Of a stretch of DNA of 64,000 nucleotides, positions 42,201 to 53,028 are shown in pieces. Under the pieces are notes generated by a model, which saw only the letters and a program-made list of their open reading frames with translations, was not told the origin of the DNA and searched no databases. Source of the DNA: Effrenium voratum (lineage: Eukaryota; Sar; Dinophyceae; Suessiales; Symbiodiniaceae); contig CAUJNA010001213.1 of the NCBI GenBank assembly GCA_963377175.1, positions 1,076,944-1,140,943 of the forward strand, read 5' to 3'. The position numbers were made by a program, and so were the translations under genes. How positions within the stretch are numbered: position 1 is the stretch's first letter; each line of letters begins with the position of its first letter.

Positions 42201-45200
42201 CAAGTTCCTGTTGTGCGCAAGTTGAAGTCACGGATTCTGATTTTGTCTATAGGGTGTAGTACGGCTGTAAAGGGGAAACACTCGATGCCTTTGTTTGGTT
42301 TGGTCAGCACAGTTACAGGGAAAGAAAGACCGACAGTCAGTGAAGTGTGTGGCTCGCCCCAGCCTTAAGCTGGCAGTGCTAGGCTAGGAAAGTAGACAAG
42401 TTCGTGCAGCAAGCTTGTGTCCTGAATACCCCCGAATAAGACTACTGCCGAGCTTGGCAGGGAGTCAGCCAGTTTATCGCTTTAGAATTTGCCCATTCAA
42501 GCAGTTTTGCAGTGTGGTTCTCACGTGTGGCTGCTTTAGGAAGCTATGTACGTGCAGAGGGCGTAGTCCATTGATTGCGATTCCTGGTCCGTTCTACGTC
42601 CCACCAAAAAGACGCTATACCAAAGGCTGCGTCGGGTTCGAAGTGAGGCGACTTTCCACCGTGGCTGGTGTCCCCGCAACTGGCTGGAGAGGAGTGCAGG
42701 CCGGCGATTGATCCCTTCTTCCAAACCCTTTGACCTTTTGGTTTCCCCTTGCTGATCCTATGTTGTTGTGTTTCTTTTCCCCGGGTTCCTTGGGCAACTG
42801 CTAAACTTGTCAACCTCAGGAGCAAAGCCCCTCAAAGTTGTTGTTGGAAGCATCAAGCAAAAGTCAACTTAGGTCTTGAGAGAAACCGAGAGTCCAGAAG
42901 ATAGGATCGACGGTTGCAGTGGGTTAGGGACACGTAAACGCTTGATCAACTTAAGAAGGTATGTGCTTTTGAGGGTACGTGTTTTTTGGTTGTTTCAAAG
43001 GGAGACCAAGAGGACAAGTAAACAGTGTAGCGTTTTCTTGGTTTGGCACATGCTTGGCTAGGACCAAAGTATCATTTGAGAAGCGACGTTTCGCCTTCAA
43101 ACTCTTGGTGTTTACCTCTCTCTTTTTTAGGTATTCTTTTCCCAGCAAAGTGCCTTATTTATTCGGCAGGCCTGTGGATAGACATCCGCTTCGCGCCAGT
43201 TGGGGTTGTCTGACTTCATGTTTAGTCATGGCCCCAATGGTTATGTTCTTTCTAGGTCCATTGGGCAAGCGAGTTGTGGTTTATAACAGCAGAATTCATC
43301 AATATTAAGTAGTGCAGGATTCTGTCCACCATGTCTTCCTCCCGGAGTTCTTGAACATTTTTTAACCTTTGGTAAGGTGAGGCATTGGTGGGAAGGTCGC
43401 ATAGCGTTAGTGGCTCAGGTTGGCCGGATCCGGCATCCGCTGCGTTCAGGGCATTCAGGGGTAGACCAACCAGAATTCTGAAAATATGATTTTCTAGTAT
43501 CCTTCGGGCAAGACAAAACTGTTTTTTTCACAAAGCCATCACCCCCCACTTTCTTCACCGAGCGGCTGGGTCAGTGTCCTCTGATGTCTCAAGCCACCTA
43601 AGCTGACTGCAGGGGTCCGGGCCACGAAATCGGCCTTTTCCAGCAAGCCCCTCGTAGGTAGCGTTTTGCGGGGCTGAATGAATGGAGCTATTCGTGGGTC
43701 CAGGAAGTTCACGGCTCGGGGAGCCGGCAGTGAATGGCTTGTGGATGGCTGATTCTTTAGGTGGCAATCCCTTACTCGAATCTTGGGGCCTTGGCAATGG
43801 GCGAAGAGCATGTGGGTGAAAAACTGGCAACTTCTGGCTAAACGCGAGGCAGCCGATGGAATACAGGTTCTATTGCCTCACCTCATGAGTTTCTGGACTT
43901 TAAGCTTTTTTGGAAGACCATTCTAGTGGCAAATAACATATGTTTTTTTTGGTGGGGCCATCCACTCGGGAAGTGAGTATTGCAGGGTCAGACTTCAATG
44001 TCACTGTTAAGCACCTAAAGTAATGATATCACCCGAAGGTTCAACCAGTTCCTTGGCCAAGGTTTGTACAAGCTTGGGCCAAGCATTTACAGAGAGTCCC
44101 TTTGCGGTCCTCGCACGGACGGCACATGGGTCAACGTTAGTTCAGCAATTTTCACACAGGCTCGCGCTGGCGATTCGGCCTCATGAGGCGCCCAACACCT
44201 TTTTGCGATTGGACAACCACATGATTTTTGGCTCCCCGCCAATCAATGGCTAACGTCATGTGTACCCTGACAGTCTTCCCCTAGCCGAAACTACGACATC
44301 ATACTGCCCTTGTTTGCCACAGACCACCGCAACTATGTACGGCTATATGCGGGTTACATAATACAGTGGCGGCGTTTTAGTGCACTCTATTTATTATTTG
44401 ACTCGGGCATGGCGACTGAAGCCAAATGTCTTGGCAAGGCCATTCGGCGATGGCCCATCTTCCCATTTGCGGCTTGGACCGGACGCTGGTGTCAAGGAGT
44501 TGCCAACGTTAGCACACACTAGGCCGAGAGTCCAGCCAATGTACACACGGGTTATTGCAAGTTGGAATGCAGTACCGGCGCAAGTTGCAGCGAGTTGCCT
44601 TCAGCAAAAAGCGGTCGCATGTCATGAAGGTTCTTGACTAGCATAAGCTTGTTTTGAGCTTTTGAGGTACATTTGGTACCTCTAGGCGGACTTTTACAAA
44701 TGATGGTGGGAGAACATGTTGGGCTCGTTCCAAACAGAAAGAGCTCCAAAGTTGGATAGTTTGTCTAGTATGCCTTTAGCTTATCTCATGTGCGGTACGC
44801 CTCAGTCAAACATATGTCAATCATCATGTTTTTGGAGGGGGCGGGACCCCTTCAAAGCCAACCACAAGTAAAAGAGTGCCCCACCGCCACACTGGTCTTA
44901 GATGTTTTGGGAAGTTGTGTGTTTTTTCCATTGTACCTGCAACTTTTTGTAATCCGACCCCTGACTAGTTGCCCCCCCCCCCACTTATAATTCATATTTT
45001 GGTGTGGGTCAAAATTCAACCACCAGGTAACCCCAGGTTTTAATCCTGGGTTCCATTTACCAGGGTTCCATTTTGGGTTCCCATTTTTGACCCACAGCCA
45101 TTTAGGATGCTCACGTGTCCAAAGCCGACTTTTTGACCTTTTGGTTTCGGTCCAGGATGATTGAGCAGCTCCTTTCTGAGTGGTCCTTTTCTTCCATGAG

Positions 45201-48133
45201 CACCTTCCTGAGCGGCGGGAACTGTTGTTTGCTTCGGGCGGCAACATCATAAGGTCAACCCGTCCTGACCATTTTTTCCAGACCGCAACAACTAGGTCTC
45301 CCAGTAGTGCCCTTGAACCCTTTTTTGTCCCCTACTAAAATAGACTACAGACAAAGGGTACCCTTATTCTAACCTCTCAACTGGAGAACCTAGACGAGCA
45401 GACTTCTCAAAAGGCGAGGTTTTGAAGGAACCTTTCGTGGCCTCCTGGCCCGGGGTGTCTTAGGTGCTGCGGCTCCATGATCAAGTATTTCGCTGTAGCG
45501 GCCGGGAGCCATTGCGGTTATGCCCCTTTGGCAGCAAGAAGGGCGTACGGTTGCGACGGTTTTCAATTGGAAGGATCCTTGGGGATCCCTTTCATTTGGT
45601 TGAAAAGCACTTAATGTGCAAGGGAACCAGGAAATCCTCAGATATACTCTCTCTTTTGACAATGGCTTGGTTGAGCATGTCTTTTCTCAGTCCCCGAGTT
45701 CCCGTGTTTTTTTTTTTGAGAAGACCTACAGCAAACAAGGGTACCCTTATTCTAACCTCTCTACTGGAGGACCTAGTTGCTGATTAATATGGGTGTCTTC
45801 CCCTCCAAACATGATGCTTCCAATGTGGGGGTGTCCATTTCTGGGTGAAATGTGGGGGAATCAGACCACTTTTGGAGGGGCCCCCACCCCCCCGTTCATA
45901 AACAGGGGTTGATTAATCTGGGGTCAACATTAGAGTTGGCAATTGCCAGACGAAACCCAAAGGGGTTTGGGTCATCTGTTCTTTTCTGACCTAGTCAACA
46001 GCCAGATGCCTGCATAATGGGTAAAGCCTGTGGCAGGAGGGCCTTGGTGAAAGGCCGAATGTTGACCCCGGATTAGTAAGTTGTGTGAACGACAAGTCTA
46101 GGCTTTGGGCATTTGCCCGATCAACTACAGTAATAATTCGGGTCACCAACCTATTGGGGCACACCTTCCCCAACCAACTAGCCTAGTTAGGCCTTCAGAG
46201 GCTCATAAGTAGTCTTGTAAAATGTGTGTGTGTGTACTTCTTACTTCCATGCCCACCAGACAACTCCAGGGTGTGTGATTTCTATTTACCCCCAAAATGG
46301 TGGTGTTTCTCCTCTTGGTTTCCCTTCAAAGCCACCAAAAATAAGGGGGGTCCCCAAAAACCTTCCAACATGGAAACCCACAAGAAGCCGGGACAAAAAA
46401 TGAAACACTAAAAAAAGAAAAGAAAAACCTTCAGCCGGCAGCTTCGTTGATTTGTTTGTCTTTCCCCCGAGCATAGGTCCAGTATGAGGAAGACCTGAAG
46501 ACCTGGGACCATGCCTGCGTCTCGGCGCCCATGGATGCCATGAGAAGCTCCCCTTCTGGGTGCAGAAAGGGAGGGACTGGTCGCCCCGAAACGCGCTGGA
46601 AGGTTGCCCGCCACCGCCATGCACCCTAGACCCTCCATCCACTCACTCAGACCCTCCATCCGCCCACCTAGACACCCCATCCATCCACCCAGACCCTCCA
46701 TCCGCCCACCTAGACATCCATAGCAATCCACCATCCATTCCCCCGCGTGTCGCCCCAAAAACACTCGCAGGAAGATTGCGCTAAACCAACCTGTTGATGT
46801 TCTCTCCAAACGAGCCTAGGTCAACATATGCAGTAGTCCATGGTCTATTTCCGTTGGGAGGAACATGAGGAAGAGAGAGGGAGGAGGAACACGAGGGGAC
46901 TCACAGATTTTCCCACCAACAAGCCACACAACTCACTAGTTGTCCCATGCCCAGTATGGGAGCCGTATCTTCTGACCATATATTGCAGGGTCATGCCGCA
47001 ATAAATTACCCATATGTTTTGCCCGGGTTGGTGCATGGATGTGTCTTTGAAAGGGGTCACAAGCTAAGGGAGCAACAGCTTGCGACTTGTGTTTGAGTTG
47101 TTGCATAGGCTCCATTCAGCCGTTGGTTTCCAGAAATTGAGTTGTTTCTGTTGATGCGGACCGATGGAATGATGCCGGGTGCAGCGACCCGTGGCCAGCC
47201 GAGCAAGCAAGCGAGCAGCAACCCAACAACCAAGAAACCCAACAGCCAAGCAAGCAAGAAACCCAACAACCAAGCTGACTCCGCTGACTGGGCATAGCGG
47301 GAAAGGCGGCATCCAGGCGTGCTTGTGAACAAACCGTTTTCTTGTTTGACCGTCGAATCGGCAGCTTTGATTGAATACATGAGGTGTATGACATGCGCTA
47401 CTAAACACACAAAAAGAAACAGGTGTCCCGAAAAACAACGGTTTGGCACGGACAGAAACATGGTTTTGCAAGATGTTCGTTTGCGTACGGTTTTTTACGG
47501 TGTTTGTACCGAAGTATGCGTTTTTGTTTTGTTTTCCTTTTTTAAGACGGGTCGTTTACGGGTTGTACGGGTCCATGTTCGGATAAAAACTTTAAAACAA
47601 AAAACAAGAGAAACATAGAAGAACCAAAACGACGTTTCCTGCCAGAACCAAGTTTTTCTCAAAAAGCTGACACGAATCCTAAATCATACAAAGGATCCCG
47701 AGCCGTGTTTGACTCCCGTGAGCTGAAAATGGTGGTGTGGGGAAATCCATGATTCACCAAAAGTTGCCTAAAGATCCAAGCAATTAGCAGCGGCTCACAG
47801 GAACCCGCAGGAACCAGCCCATGTTCCCCGAGACAAGCTATCACGCCAGGTCTTGTCTGAAAGCCGGGCGAGGAGATAGGGGAGAAGGGTTGAATGCCAT
47901 GAAAAAACCAGGCTAAGAGCAAATGTCCAGCGACCCCCGTTGTGACCAAAAGAGACAAAGAAGCAAACATCAAAACAGGTTGTTTGTGTCTGACTTTGGA
48001 AGCCTGAGGTAGAAGCATGTTTACCACGGGCATGCATAAGGTTGGTCTAGGCTGTGTGCCTGCTCTTTTTACCCGTATGCAGCCGAAGGCGGCGTGATCT
48101 GCGTGCAAGAGTCCGGGGGGGAAGTCACGGATG
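30104..48133 (+). CDS. HAL2: Split gene for 3'(2'),5'-bisphosphate nucleotidase (HAL2/SAL1/BPNT family)
   Basis: Nine exons on the plus strand, listed separately, read in order as one IMPase-superfamily protein. They give an N-terminal helix, STPVTAADYAIQ, FPSDRFMGEED, AAVDAGVETDKGQRRVW, VLDPIDGTKGF, a KGCG...PSDG strand, TWDHA and VICVQESGGEVTDG. These hold the metal-binding positions of the family: Asp of AADYA, Glu of GEE, both Asp of DPIDGT and Asp of WDHA. Such enzymes turn 3'-phosphoadenosine 5'-phosphate into AMP and protect sulfate assimilation and RNA processing. Phase agrees across most junctions. Missing are the exon or exons between 40879 and 46477, and the C-terminus after 48133 (a candidate lies near 52850). 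Introns are 0.7-5.6 kb and full of repeats. Confidence 0.85.
30230..32940. other. Intron of the nucleotidase gene, first part
   Basis: Includes a TA-rich microsatellite (about 31541-31573). No other exon or named repeat family recognised. Confidence 0.45.
31541..31576. repeat. (TA)n microsatellite
   Basis: TA dinucleotides with a single interruption. Confidence 0.9.
32941..33044. repeat. MITE-like element, family C
   Basis: Begins CTCACTCCCTGAGTTCCG and ends CTACTCGGCAAG. The interior has GAAACTTTTGGGGTTTGG. Flanking 4-mers do not match. Confidence 0.55.
33138..33213 (+). CDS. HAL2: Nucleotidase exon 2
   Basis: After a GTGTCAG acceptor: VAPASAGKELEACYVTAGVA then VKEGE. It supplies the segment before the TPVT motif. 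The 3' boundary is unresolved: keeping frame into the next exon needs one leftover G, leaving a non-standard GG donor. Confidence 0.6.
34011..34080 (+). CDS. HAL2: Nucleotidase exon 3 (TPVTAADY motif)
   Basis: After GGCTCAG: DSTPVTAADYAIQGLVSATL then KR. This matches the HAL2 block SPVTTGDYAAQ, whose Asp binds metal. Ending at 34080 with a GC donor gives an exact join (LKRLFPSDRF) to the next exon, the same spacing as in yeast HAL2. Confidence 0.85.
34173..34278. repeat. MITE-like element, family C (TTAT duplication)
   Basis: Begins CTCACTTCATGAGTTTTC and ends CCACTCGGGAAGCGAG. TTAT flanks it exactly on both sides (34169-34172, 34279-34282). Lies in the nucleotidase intron after exon 3. Confidence 0.8.
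34782..34937. repeat. Interspersed repeat, family G, copy 2
   Basis: Matches 7604-7777 over about 155 bases, with scattered differences. Confidence 0.6.
35463..35524. repeat. Short tandem repeat, about 21 bp unit
   Basis: Three adjacent units of the type GCAAAACGAGCGCAAATAT. Confidence 0.7.
35739..35853 (+). CDS. HAL2: Nucleotidase exon 4 (GEE motif)
   Basis: After CTGTAG: FPSDRFMGEEDATDLREDPD then LCEMALDARRDERSTYGK, ending before GT at 35854. MGEED corresponds to the HAL2 VGEES block, whose Glu is a metal ligand. Ends in phase 0. Confidence 0.85.
37244..37261. repeat. Long C tract
   Basis: About 17 consecutive C bases. Confidence 0.8.
37739..37852 (+). CDS. HAL2: Nucleotidase exon 5
   Basis: After CTGAAG: VDWDSQCSAFRGGPMSRDIF then LAAVDAGVETDKGQRRVW, 38 codons, phase 0 at both ends. 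The next bases are GC (37853-37854). GQRRVW lines up with the GR-W just before DPIDGT in the family. Confidence 0.8.
38555..38698 (+). CDS. HAL2: Nucleotidase exon 6 (DPIDGT motif)
   Basis: After CTTTCAG: VLDPIDGTKGFVTGEGYVIG then LALLVDGEPIVGVMGCW. DPIDGTKGF is the diagnostic motif that separates 3'-nucleotidases from ordinary inositol monophosphatases, and its Asp residues bind metal. The 3' end is set at a GC donor (38699); a GT donor at 38705 also keeps phase. Confidence 0.92.
39465..39530. repeat. Family B fragment
   Basis: TTCCATTGGCTTAAGAATTTG then CCTTGTTGGCTTTAG, resembling the left half of family B. Confidence 0.4.
40148..40259. repeat. MITE-like element, family A, full length
   Basis: CTAGCTCCCCCAGTAG to CTACTGGAGGACCTAG. 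Flanks are ATGT and ATGC (one mismatch). Confidence 0.8.
40605..40715. repeat. MITE-like element, family B
   Basis: CTTCCATTTGTTTAAGAATA at the left and CGCAAATGGAAG at the right, inverted. The centre is GGGAATCTATCACTACTGG. Lies just before nucleotidase exon 7. Confidence 0.7.
40798..40879 (+). CDS. HAL2: Nucleotidase exon 7
   Basis: After CGGTCAG: VKGCGLRWWPSDGPMARVEP then SEPEWSA, followed by GC at 40880. It corresponds to the HAL2 strand AVRGLGAFYSPSSD. Joined to exon 6 it reads LLCR-VKGCG, close to the family. Confidence 0.7.
40956..41071. repeat. MITE-like element, family A (ATTT duplication)
   Basis: CTAGGTCCCCCAGTAG to CTACTGGAGGACCTAG, 15 of 16 positions paired. ATTT flanks it exactly on both sides (40952-40955, 41072-41075). 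The best-preserved copy; 116 bp. Confidence 0.88.
43877..43977. repeat. MITE-like element, family C
   Basis: CTCACCTCATGAG to CCACTCGGGAAGTGAG. TATTGC occurs on both sides (43871-43876 and 43978-43983), longer than the 4 bp of other copies. Confidence 0.75.
45154..45225 (+). repeat. Repeat family F, copy 1, with conserved reading frame
   Basis: About 72 bases similar to 54452-54523. One frame reads RMIEQLLSEWSFSS here and RMIEGLLFEWWLSS there. Fragments of family D lie on the left side of both. Confidence 0.5.
45292..45393. repeat. MITE-like element, family A, full length
   Basis: CTAGGTCTCCCAGTAG to CAACTGGAGAACCTAG. Flanks are ACAA and ACGA (one mismatch). Confidence 0.78.
45712..45776. 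repeat. MITE-like element, family A, 5' truncated
   Basis: Only the right half is present, from about GACCTACAGCAAACAAGGG to CTACTGGAGGACCTAG. Confidence 0.7.
46477..46516 (+). CDS. HAL2: Nucleotidase exon with WDHA motif
   Basis: After GCATAG: VQYEEDLKTWDHA. WDHA is the third metal-binding motif of the superfamily (HAL2: KIWDHAAG). A GC donor at 46517 joins it in frame to the next exon; a GT donor two bases further does not. Confidence 0.8.
46622..46735. repeat. Minisatellite rich in CCATCC
   Basis: Imperfect units of the type AGACCCTCCATCCGCCCACC repeated along about 110 bases. Confidence 0.8.
47195..47277. repeat. AAGC/AACC-rich low-complexity tract
   Basis: Repeats of CAAGCAAG and AACCCAACAACCAAG, the complement-type counterpart of the GGTT tract at 16.4 kb. 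Confidence 0.75.
48083..48133 (+). CDS. HAL2: Nucleotidase exon with QESGGEVTDG motif
   Basis: After TATGCAG: EGGVICVQESGGEVTD, equivalent to VIVHEAGG-TDA in HAL2. A GT at 48134 is the likely donor. The loop after WDHA appears about two residues longer than in yeast. Confidence 0.8.
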
Positions 48134-51100
48134 GTGCTTCCAGACCAGCTTCCCGGCGCTGGGTTTGTCGTTTGGAGACCTGCCACAAATTTGGCATGTG
48201 CCAAATCAAGGGAAGCCTCGGTGGCTTTGGTGCTTTTGGTTTGCTCTTGAAAGGTGACGAGAGTGCCCCCGCAAAACACACCAATTGCAAAAATATTTTT
48301 GAGCTAGGCTTTGTAACGTGTATTCCAAATAGGTGGCCCTTGCCCAGTTCGATTTGTTTGCAGGGTCAAATGTATTGTGTCAAGTCTTCCCAGGTTTCGC
48401 TGCAGTATAGCAGGCAGACATGTATTTTACTATATCCCGACCCCAGAGAAATTATTTAGAGTCTCGTAAGCTTTCCCTGCTGCTTTTTGAAGATGGCCAC
48501 GTGGCCGATTTGTTCAGTGAGCTTCCTTGTGGTGTGATCTTCAAAGGCGAAGACATTTCAAGGTGAGTCCTGACAGGGTTGCTCCTTGGGCCGTTCCCCT
48601 TTGAATGATCAGGGGCAGTCCTTTAGCGGGTTTCCTGGCCCATTTGCCATGTTTCACGGGTCCCAGCCACAGCGAAGGGAGATGCGTGTCGCCCAACGTC
48701 TCATGAGGCATGCAGTCATGCAGCTTCCGTGGTCGGAGTGCCCAAAAAGACATAACGAAGGGGGTCGCCAAAGTGGTGGGGCTATAAGCCAAAAAGACGT
48801 CTTTTGACAGGTTGGGTTGTTGCGCAGCCCAAAACGAAAGAAAGAGCACTTCAAGTGGGACCTGGAAAGGAGACGTGCCCTTTGCCTATTAACTCTGGCT
48901 GGTTGGATGATTGGGTGGATGGTTGGATGGCTCTTTGGTTGGTTGGTCAGTGGCTCGGATTTTGCCGCTTGGGTGGCTGCATACCCAGCATCAACTGCCT
49001 CAGTTGGACCTGTAGGTTCACGTTGTGTTGGCGGAAATTGAGAGTTTCGGGTGAGTTTTAAGCTAGCTGAGATCGGAATGAAGGCGGGTCTTGTATTTGT
49101 TGGCTTCAGGTTGGGTTGTTTTGTTTGGGATTACTTGCGGGGCGTTGCTTCAAACCAAAACTTGCCAGCCACTCACCCTAAAGCGTTTAGTCTAAATCAG
49201 CTGCAAGCTAGCCCAACCACACCCAACAACCCCAAACCCAGCTCTTTGCCGAGACCCCAAACAAACCCGAGACAATTCTTGGATCCGCGCTTAGGTCCGC
49301 TTTCCTGGCCGCCCCTTGGAAAGGGATCGTGTGGCGACTGTGTGGTGTGGGCTTGTCTCTTTGAGTGTCGCTAGGTCCTCCCTGTTTTCTGGTTTTGAAG
49401 GCCGGGCGCCAGACCCAACCGGGCATCAGCCGTTTTTCTGCACACCGAAAATGGAGATAGCAGCCGTTGTTTTGCTCTCACTGGTTCGCGAGCTCATTTC
49501 CACGCCCCGTGGAAAAGTATAGATTTGTTAGGGATTCCCGAATTCTGTGAACTATTTGGATCCAATTCCTGTTTGGAGAGAGGACCGATCGGTGCGAACA
49601 TCAACCGAGCCAGTGGCCAGTGACGCATGCCATGATTCGGAGGAGTTGACCTTGATCCTCAGTCCAGTTGACGTTTTTTGTTTTTAACCTTTTGGTTTCT
49701 CTTTGGCTAGCCTTTGGTTTTTGTGCTTGACCTGACATATGTTTATAGAAGGTCGCAAAAGGCGATCACCTTTTTATGTTTTGGTGCTTTGGGTGAGGAT
49801 CTTCACCCAGGTGTTTCTGGTGCGCATGCGTGAGGGCCAGCTATGGCCAGGCTTCCTTTGTTTGGGTACTTAAACCAGGCTCCGGGAACAATATCCGTCA
49901 AATTTGGGTAAAGGGGATGACTAAACGCGAAACTCAATGGGATTCGTGCCAATCAGCTTGGTGGTTCCCAGTCCCCTTAGCTTTTTAGCTTGTGTTTAGT
50001 GGTTGGATTTCCATGTATCCTACAAGTGAGTCACTTTTAGGGGATCCGAAAACGGGCAGCCCAGTTCAACTGAACAACAACCAAGGCAGATTTCGGGTCT
50101 ACGGGGGCATCGTGTCTTGCTCGCGATGGACACCGCCAGCCATCCGGCATCGCCTGCGGAAGGCCCGTGCCATGTGGTACAAGCAAAGTATGGATACCTT
50201 GGGCTCGCATAGCGTGAGTCAGCGTAAACATCCTTTTTCGGTGTCGGCTTAAAGGGGCACTTTTCGGGGTTGGCTTCAAGGGAAAGTAAAAGGAAGACCA
50301 CTGCAAACCACCATGTTGGGGCACCATACACCACAATTTTTCTTCATGAACGTGGCCTTCCCGTGGTTCGGCCATGAATCCCATCCGGGAGGTAGGTACA
50401 AGAGGCGTAGTTGAAAAAAAACCCTAGGGTTAGGGTTCCCTATGGTTCCTTAAGGTTCCTTAGAGAGGTTTAGGGAATCCCCCTTGGACCGCCCCTTCGA
50501 AACTCTCTAAGGCCAAGTCCAGTTCTTCCTGTAATTGTTTGTTTGTTGTTCTTCAGAGTGCCCTTCGGCGTGGTGTCTCAAAGTAGGATCCACTAAGATC
50601 GTTGGGGCATGACCCATCTGAGCATTTGTTTCGCGATCTCACGAATTGGGGGTGGCACCGTCACCGGTAAAGATTGCTTTCTTGAGGCTTCCTTTGGTTT
50701 CGGTGAGTGACTAATTTGCCCCATTGAACCTGCAAAGGCATGGCACGTGTGAAGGTGAGCGCCCAAAAGACCGGTTAGGACATGCATTCATTCCGACCTC
50801 ACTCATGATGAAGGTTTTCTTCACAGGCATCCATTCAGAAACGTGTGAGACTATTTGATGTTGGCCATGTTGGCCAAACACTTTCCACACACACACACAC
50901 ACCAGCCACCCGGAAAGAATGTGTACACCCTTCATATAGTGGCTATACAGTGGTTATTCCATGGAGCTCCTAGTGGTGTGGAGGTGGAAGCTTATCTTTT
51001 CTTGTTTTTTTTGGTCTTGTCTTCTCCAAAGCCCGGTGCTCCCGAAGCCAGGCTGCAGCTGGAAATGCGAAGGTGGGCTAAAACGGCGCTCCGTGCGGTG

Positions 51101-51694
51101 CGCCGGTGCGGCGCGTGGAAGAGAGGGTTCGCATCCCCCTTGCCCAAGCTGACGTGGTGACTTTTTGTTGACTTGTCCCTTGGTGCAAATGCTGACTTGC
51201 TTTCCCTGGTCGTGTTCGTTTTGTTTTGTTGTGCAAGTCTTGGCTTGTTCCCCCTGGTTGTTGTTCATTTGCAGTTAGCCTTTGGTCTCCCCATGTATTC
51301 CCATGCCGGAAGCATGTCAGGTGACAGCCTTTCGTTCAGGTTCTCAACACGCCCTGCTAAGGCGTCATTTAGCATATTCACTAGAAGATCGATCCCTTAG
51401 AGGGTGAAACATATCTTGGATTCCCATGACCAAGGGCTGCTGTTTGAAGCCTTGTTGCCTCAGGTGTGGGCAGCTTATGGAGCCCCACAAACCCGAGTAG
51501 AAGAGATAGTTGTTGGGAGGGCTCCTTCTGGACAACTTGTATCATATACATTTGTGTAGCTCCGAGGGCAAAATGATAGTTGAGGATTCCTTACTTTAGG
51601 TTTGTGAATCAAATATGATGCCCAGAACTCCGGTGGTGCCCCTGCTTTGTCGTTTTGGGCAGTTCTTTCAAACGACCAAATTCTCACTTCCTGA
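48134..51694. other. Mostly non-coding; one weak terminal-exon candidate
   Basis: At 51029-51160 one frame reads APEARLQLEMRRWAKTALRA then a basic stretch and a stop. A CA microsatellite lies at 50887-50902. A CCCTAGGGTTAGGG string near 50425 resembles telomere repeat but is a single short occurrence. Confidence 0.35.
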
Positions 51695-51889
51695 CTAGCT
51701 CCCCCAGTAGTGCCCTTCTTAACCCCTTTTTTGGTTGGGAGGGTTCCCCTACTAAGATCGACTACAGAAAAAAGAAACGGTAATCTCTCTACTGGAGGAC
51801 CTAGCTGAATTCCTGGACTTTAAGCCTTTGGGAAGACCATGATGACAAATGCAAAGTTCAGACATCTCTTGGACCACTCAGGAAGTGCG
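51683..51889. repeat. MITE-like element, family C, interrupted by a family A element
   Basis: CTCACTTCCTGA (51683-51694) continues as CTGAATTCCTGGAC at 51805 and ends CCACTCAGGAAGTGCG. Without the insert it is a normal family C copy; flanks AATT and AACT differ by one base. Confidence 0.85.
51695..51804. repeat. MITE-like element, family A, nested in family C (CTGA duplication)
   Basis: CTAGCTCCCCCAGTAG to CTACTGGAGGACCTAG, 110 bp. CTGA is at 51691-51694 and again at 51805-51808. The interrupted host repeat gives the empty site (TTCCTGAATTCC), so the duplication length of four is direct. Confidence 0.92.
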
Positions 51890-51926
51890 AACTGGAAAAC
51901 GCCATATTTTCCCCATGGTTTACACA

Positions 51927-52043
51927 ACTTGCCATGGTTGTTGTTGGGACACATTGTACATTTTTGCTTACTGTGGCTTAGTGGTTGAAGTCCCCACTTA
52001 ACTGCTAAAATGTATTTATGTTCCCCTTCCAACGTCAACCAAG
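51927..52043. repeat. Interspersed repeat, family E, copy 2
   Basis: From about AACTTGCCATGGTTG to CAACGTCAACCAAGTT; ends AACTTG and CAAGTT are inverted. Confidence 0.7.
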
Positions 52044-52849
52044 TTGCCGGAATTCCTCGTTTTCAGGGTGCCTCAAAGGCTACAGGCGGGGGCTAGTTCA
52101 AGCTCAGCCATCCGGCTTCTTGGCGTTTTCTAAAGTAATTTTAGTCAGTTGGTCCCAGTTGCCCCGGCCGGCCTTTTTCCTTTCCTTTTGGGAAGGGGTC
52201 GCTTGAAACTCAACCAACCAAGAACAGGATGCCCTTTTTCCCCCCAGGCCACTGGGCAGGAGCCCTGTTGTCCCTTTTCGTCGACGAATGGGCTTGTCTT
52301 TCTCTTTTTAGCCCCCACGTTAGGTCTCTTTTCCGCCGGGGGAAATCCCTGCAGACCATCCCAGACCCAGACCCACCCCCCGAAATGAAAGGCCCAGTTT
52401 TCGTAGCCCCCAGCCCCATTGCCCTAGGGTTCAACCCACAAAAAACCGATGGCTGACCAAATTAAAATACCCTGGTTATATGAACCCCATTGTTTTAATG
52501 GTGGGGGATCCGGGATGACCGGTGGGCTTTGCGCGGTAAAACAAAACTGCCAACAATATGCTTCGTGATTCAGCCGTATGACCAGAAACACTGGGCAATC
52601 AATAGTCATTCTTCGATGTCGTGCTGTTAGTTTGTTTTAAGGAACAACCAGAGAAACAGAGGCAAGTAGTTCACACACTGTACTCTACATACTCTACTAT
52701 GACGCATACCATTCTTGAGACAAATTGGTTTGTAGAGGGGCAACAGCCCAAGCATCCGCGGTGGGCTTCGCCCTGGCCCGTGGCAATGCGGTGCATCCGT
52801 GTGGCTTCGCTCCTTTGCCTGGTTCATCCCCTGCGGGCGGATGGGCCGC

Positions 52850-52914
52850 CGGCGACTTCAGTTTCGGCAAGCGCCCTTGCCTCGTTGGGCCTCATGTGTC
52901 TTTTTGCCTCAAGG
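52850..52914 (+). CDS. Candidate C-terminal nucleotidase exon
   Basis: Reads AGDFSFGKRPCLVGPHVSF. This resembles the PLDFGNGRTL block that follows the EAGG motif in HAL2. It lies 4.7 kb after the last firm exon and its splice sites are not resolved, so it is only a candidate. The GC-rich sequence upstream to 52740 is also open. Confidence 0.35.
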
Positions 52915-53028
52915 GATCGCTTTGTGAAATACGGCGCAAGGAGGAGGCTTCAACCTTTGGAAAATGGATAGTTTCCACTAGCCTTCAATACCTACCTTGT
53001 GGAGGGTACCAAAGACCAACCCAGGCAC

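Larger units (their letters stand above)
41072..45291. other. Long intron region of the nucleotidase gene
   Basis: Should contain the missing exon(s) between exon 7 and the WDHA exon. A coding-like island at about 41905-41961 (LSSASDEAEEWQGGKGG) is not clearly part of this protein. A partial family D repeat lies near 42725-42810. Confidence 0.4.

Noticed and set aside
44023..44253. Open frame once considered as the missing nucleotidase exon
   Set aside because: Its sequence (ESPFAVLARTAHGSTLVQQF) lacks the motifs expected between exon 7 and the WDHA exon.
50420..50470. Telomere-like repeat (CCCTAGGGTTAGGG)
   Set aside because: Only one or two degenerate units; not an array.
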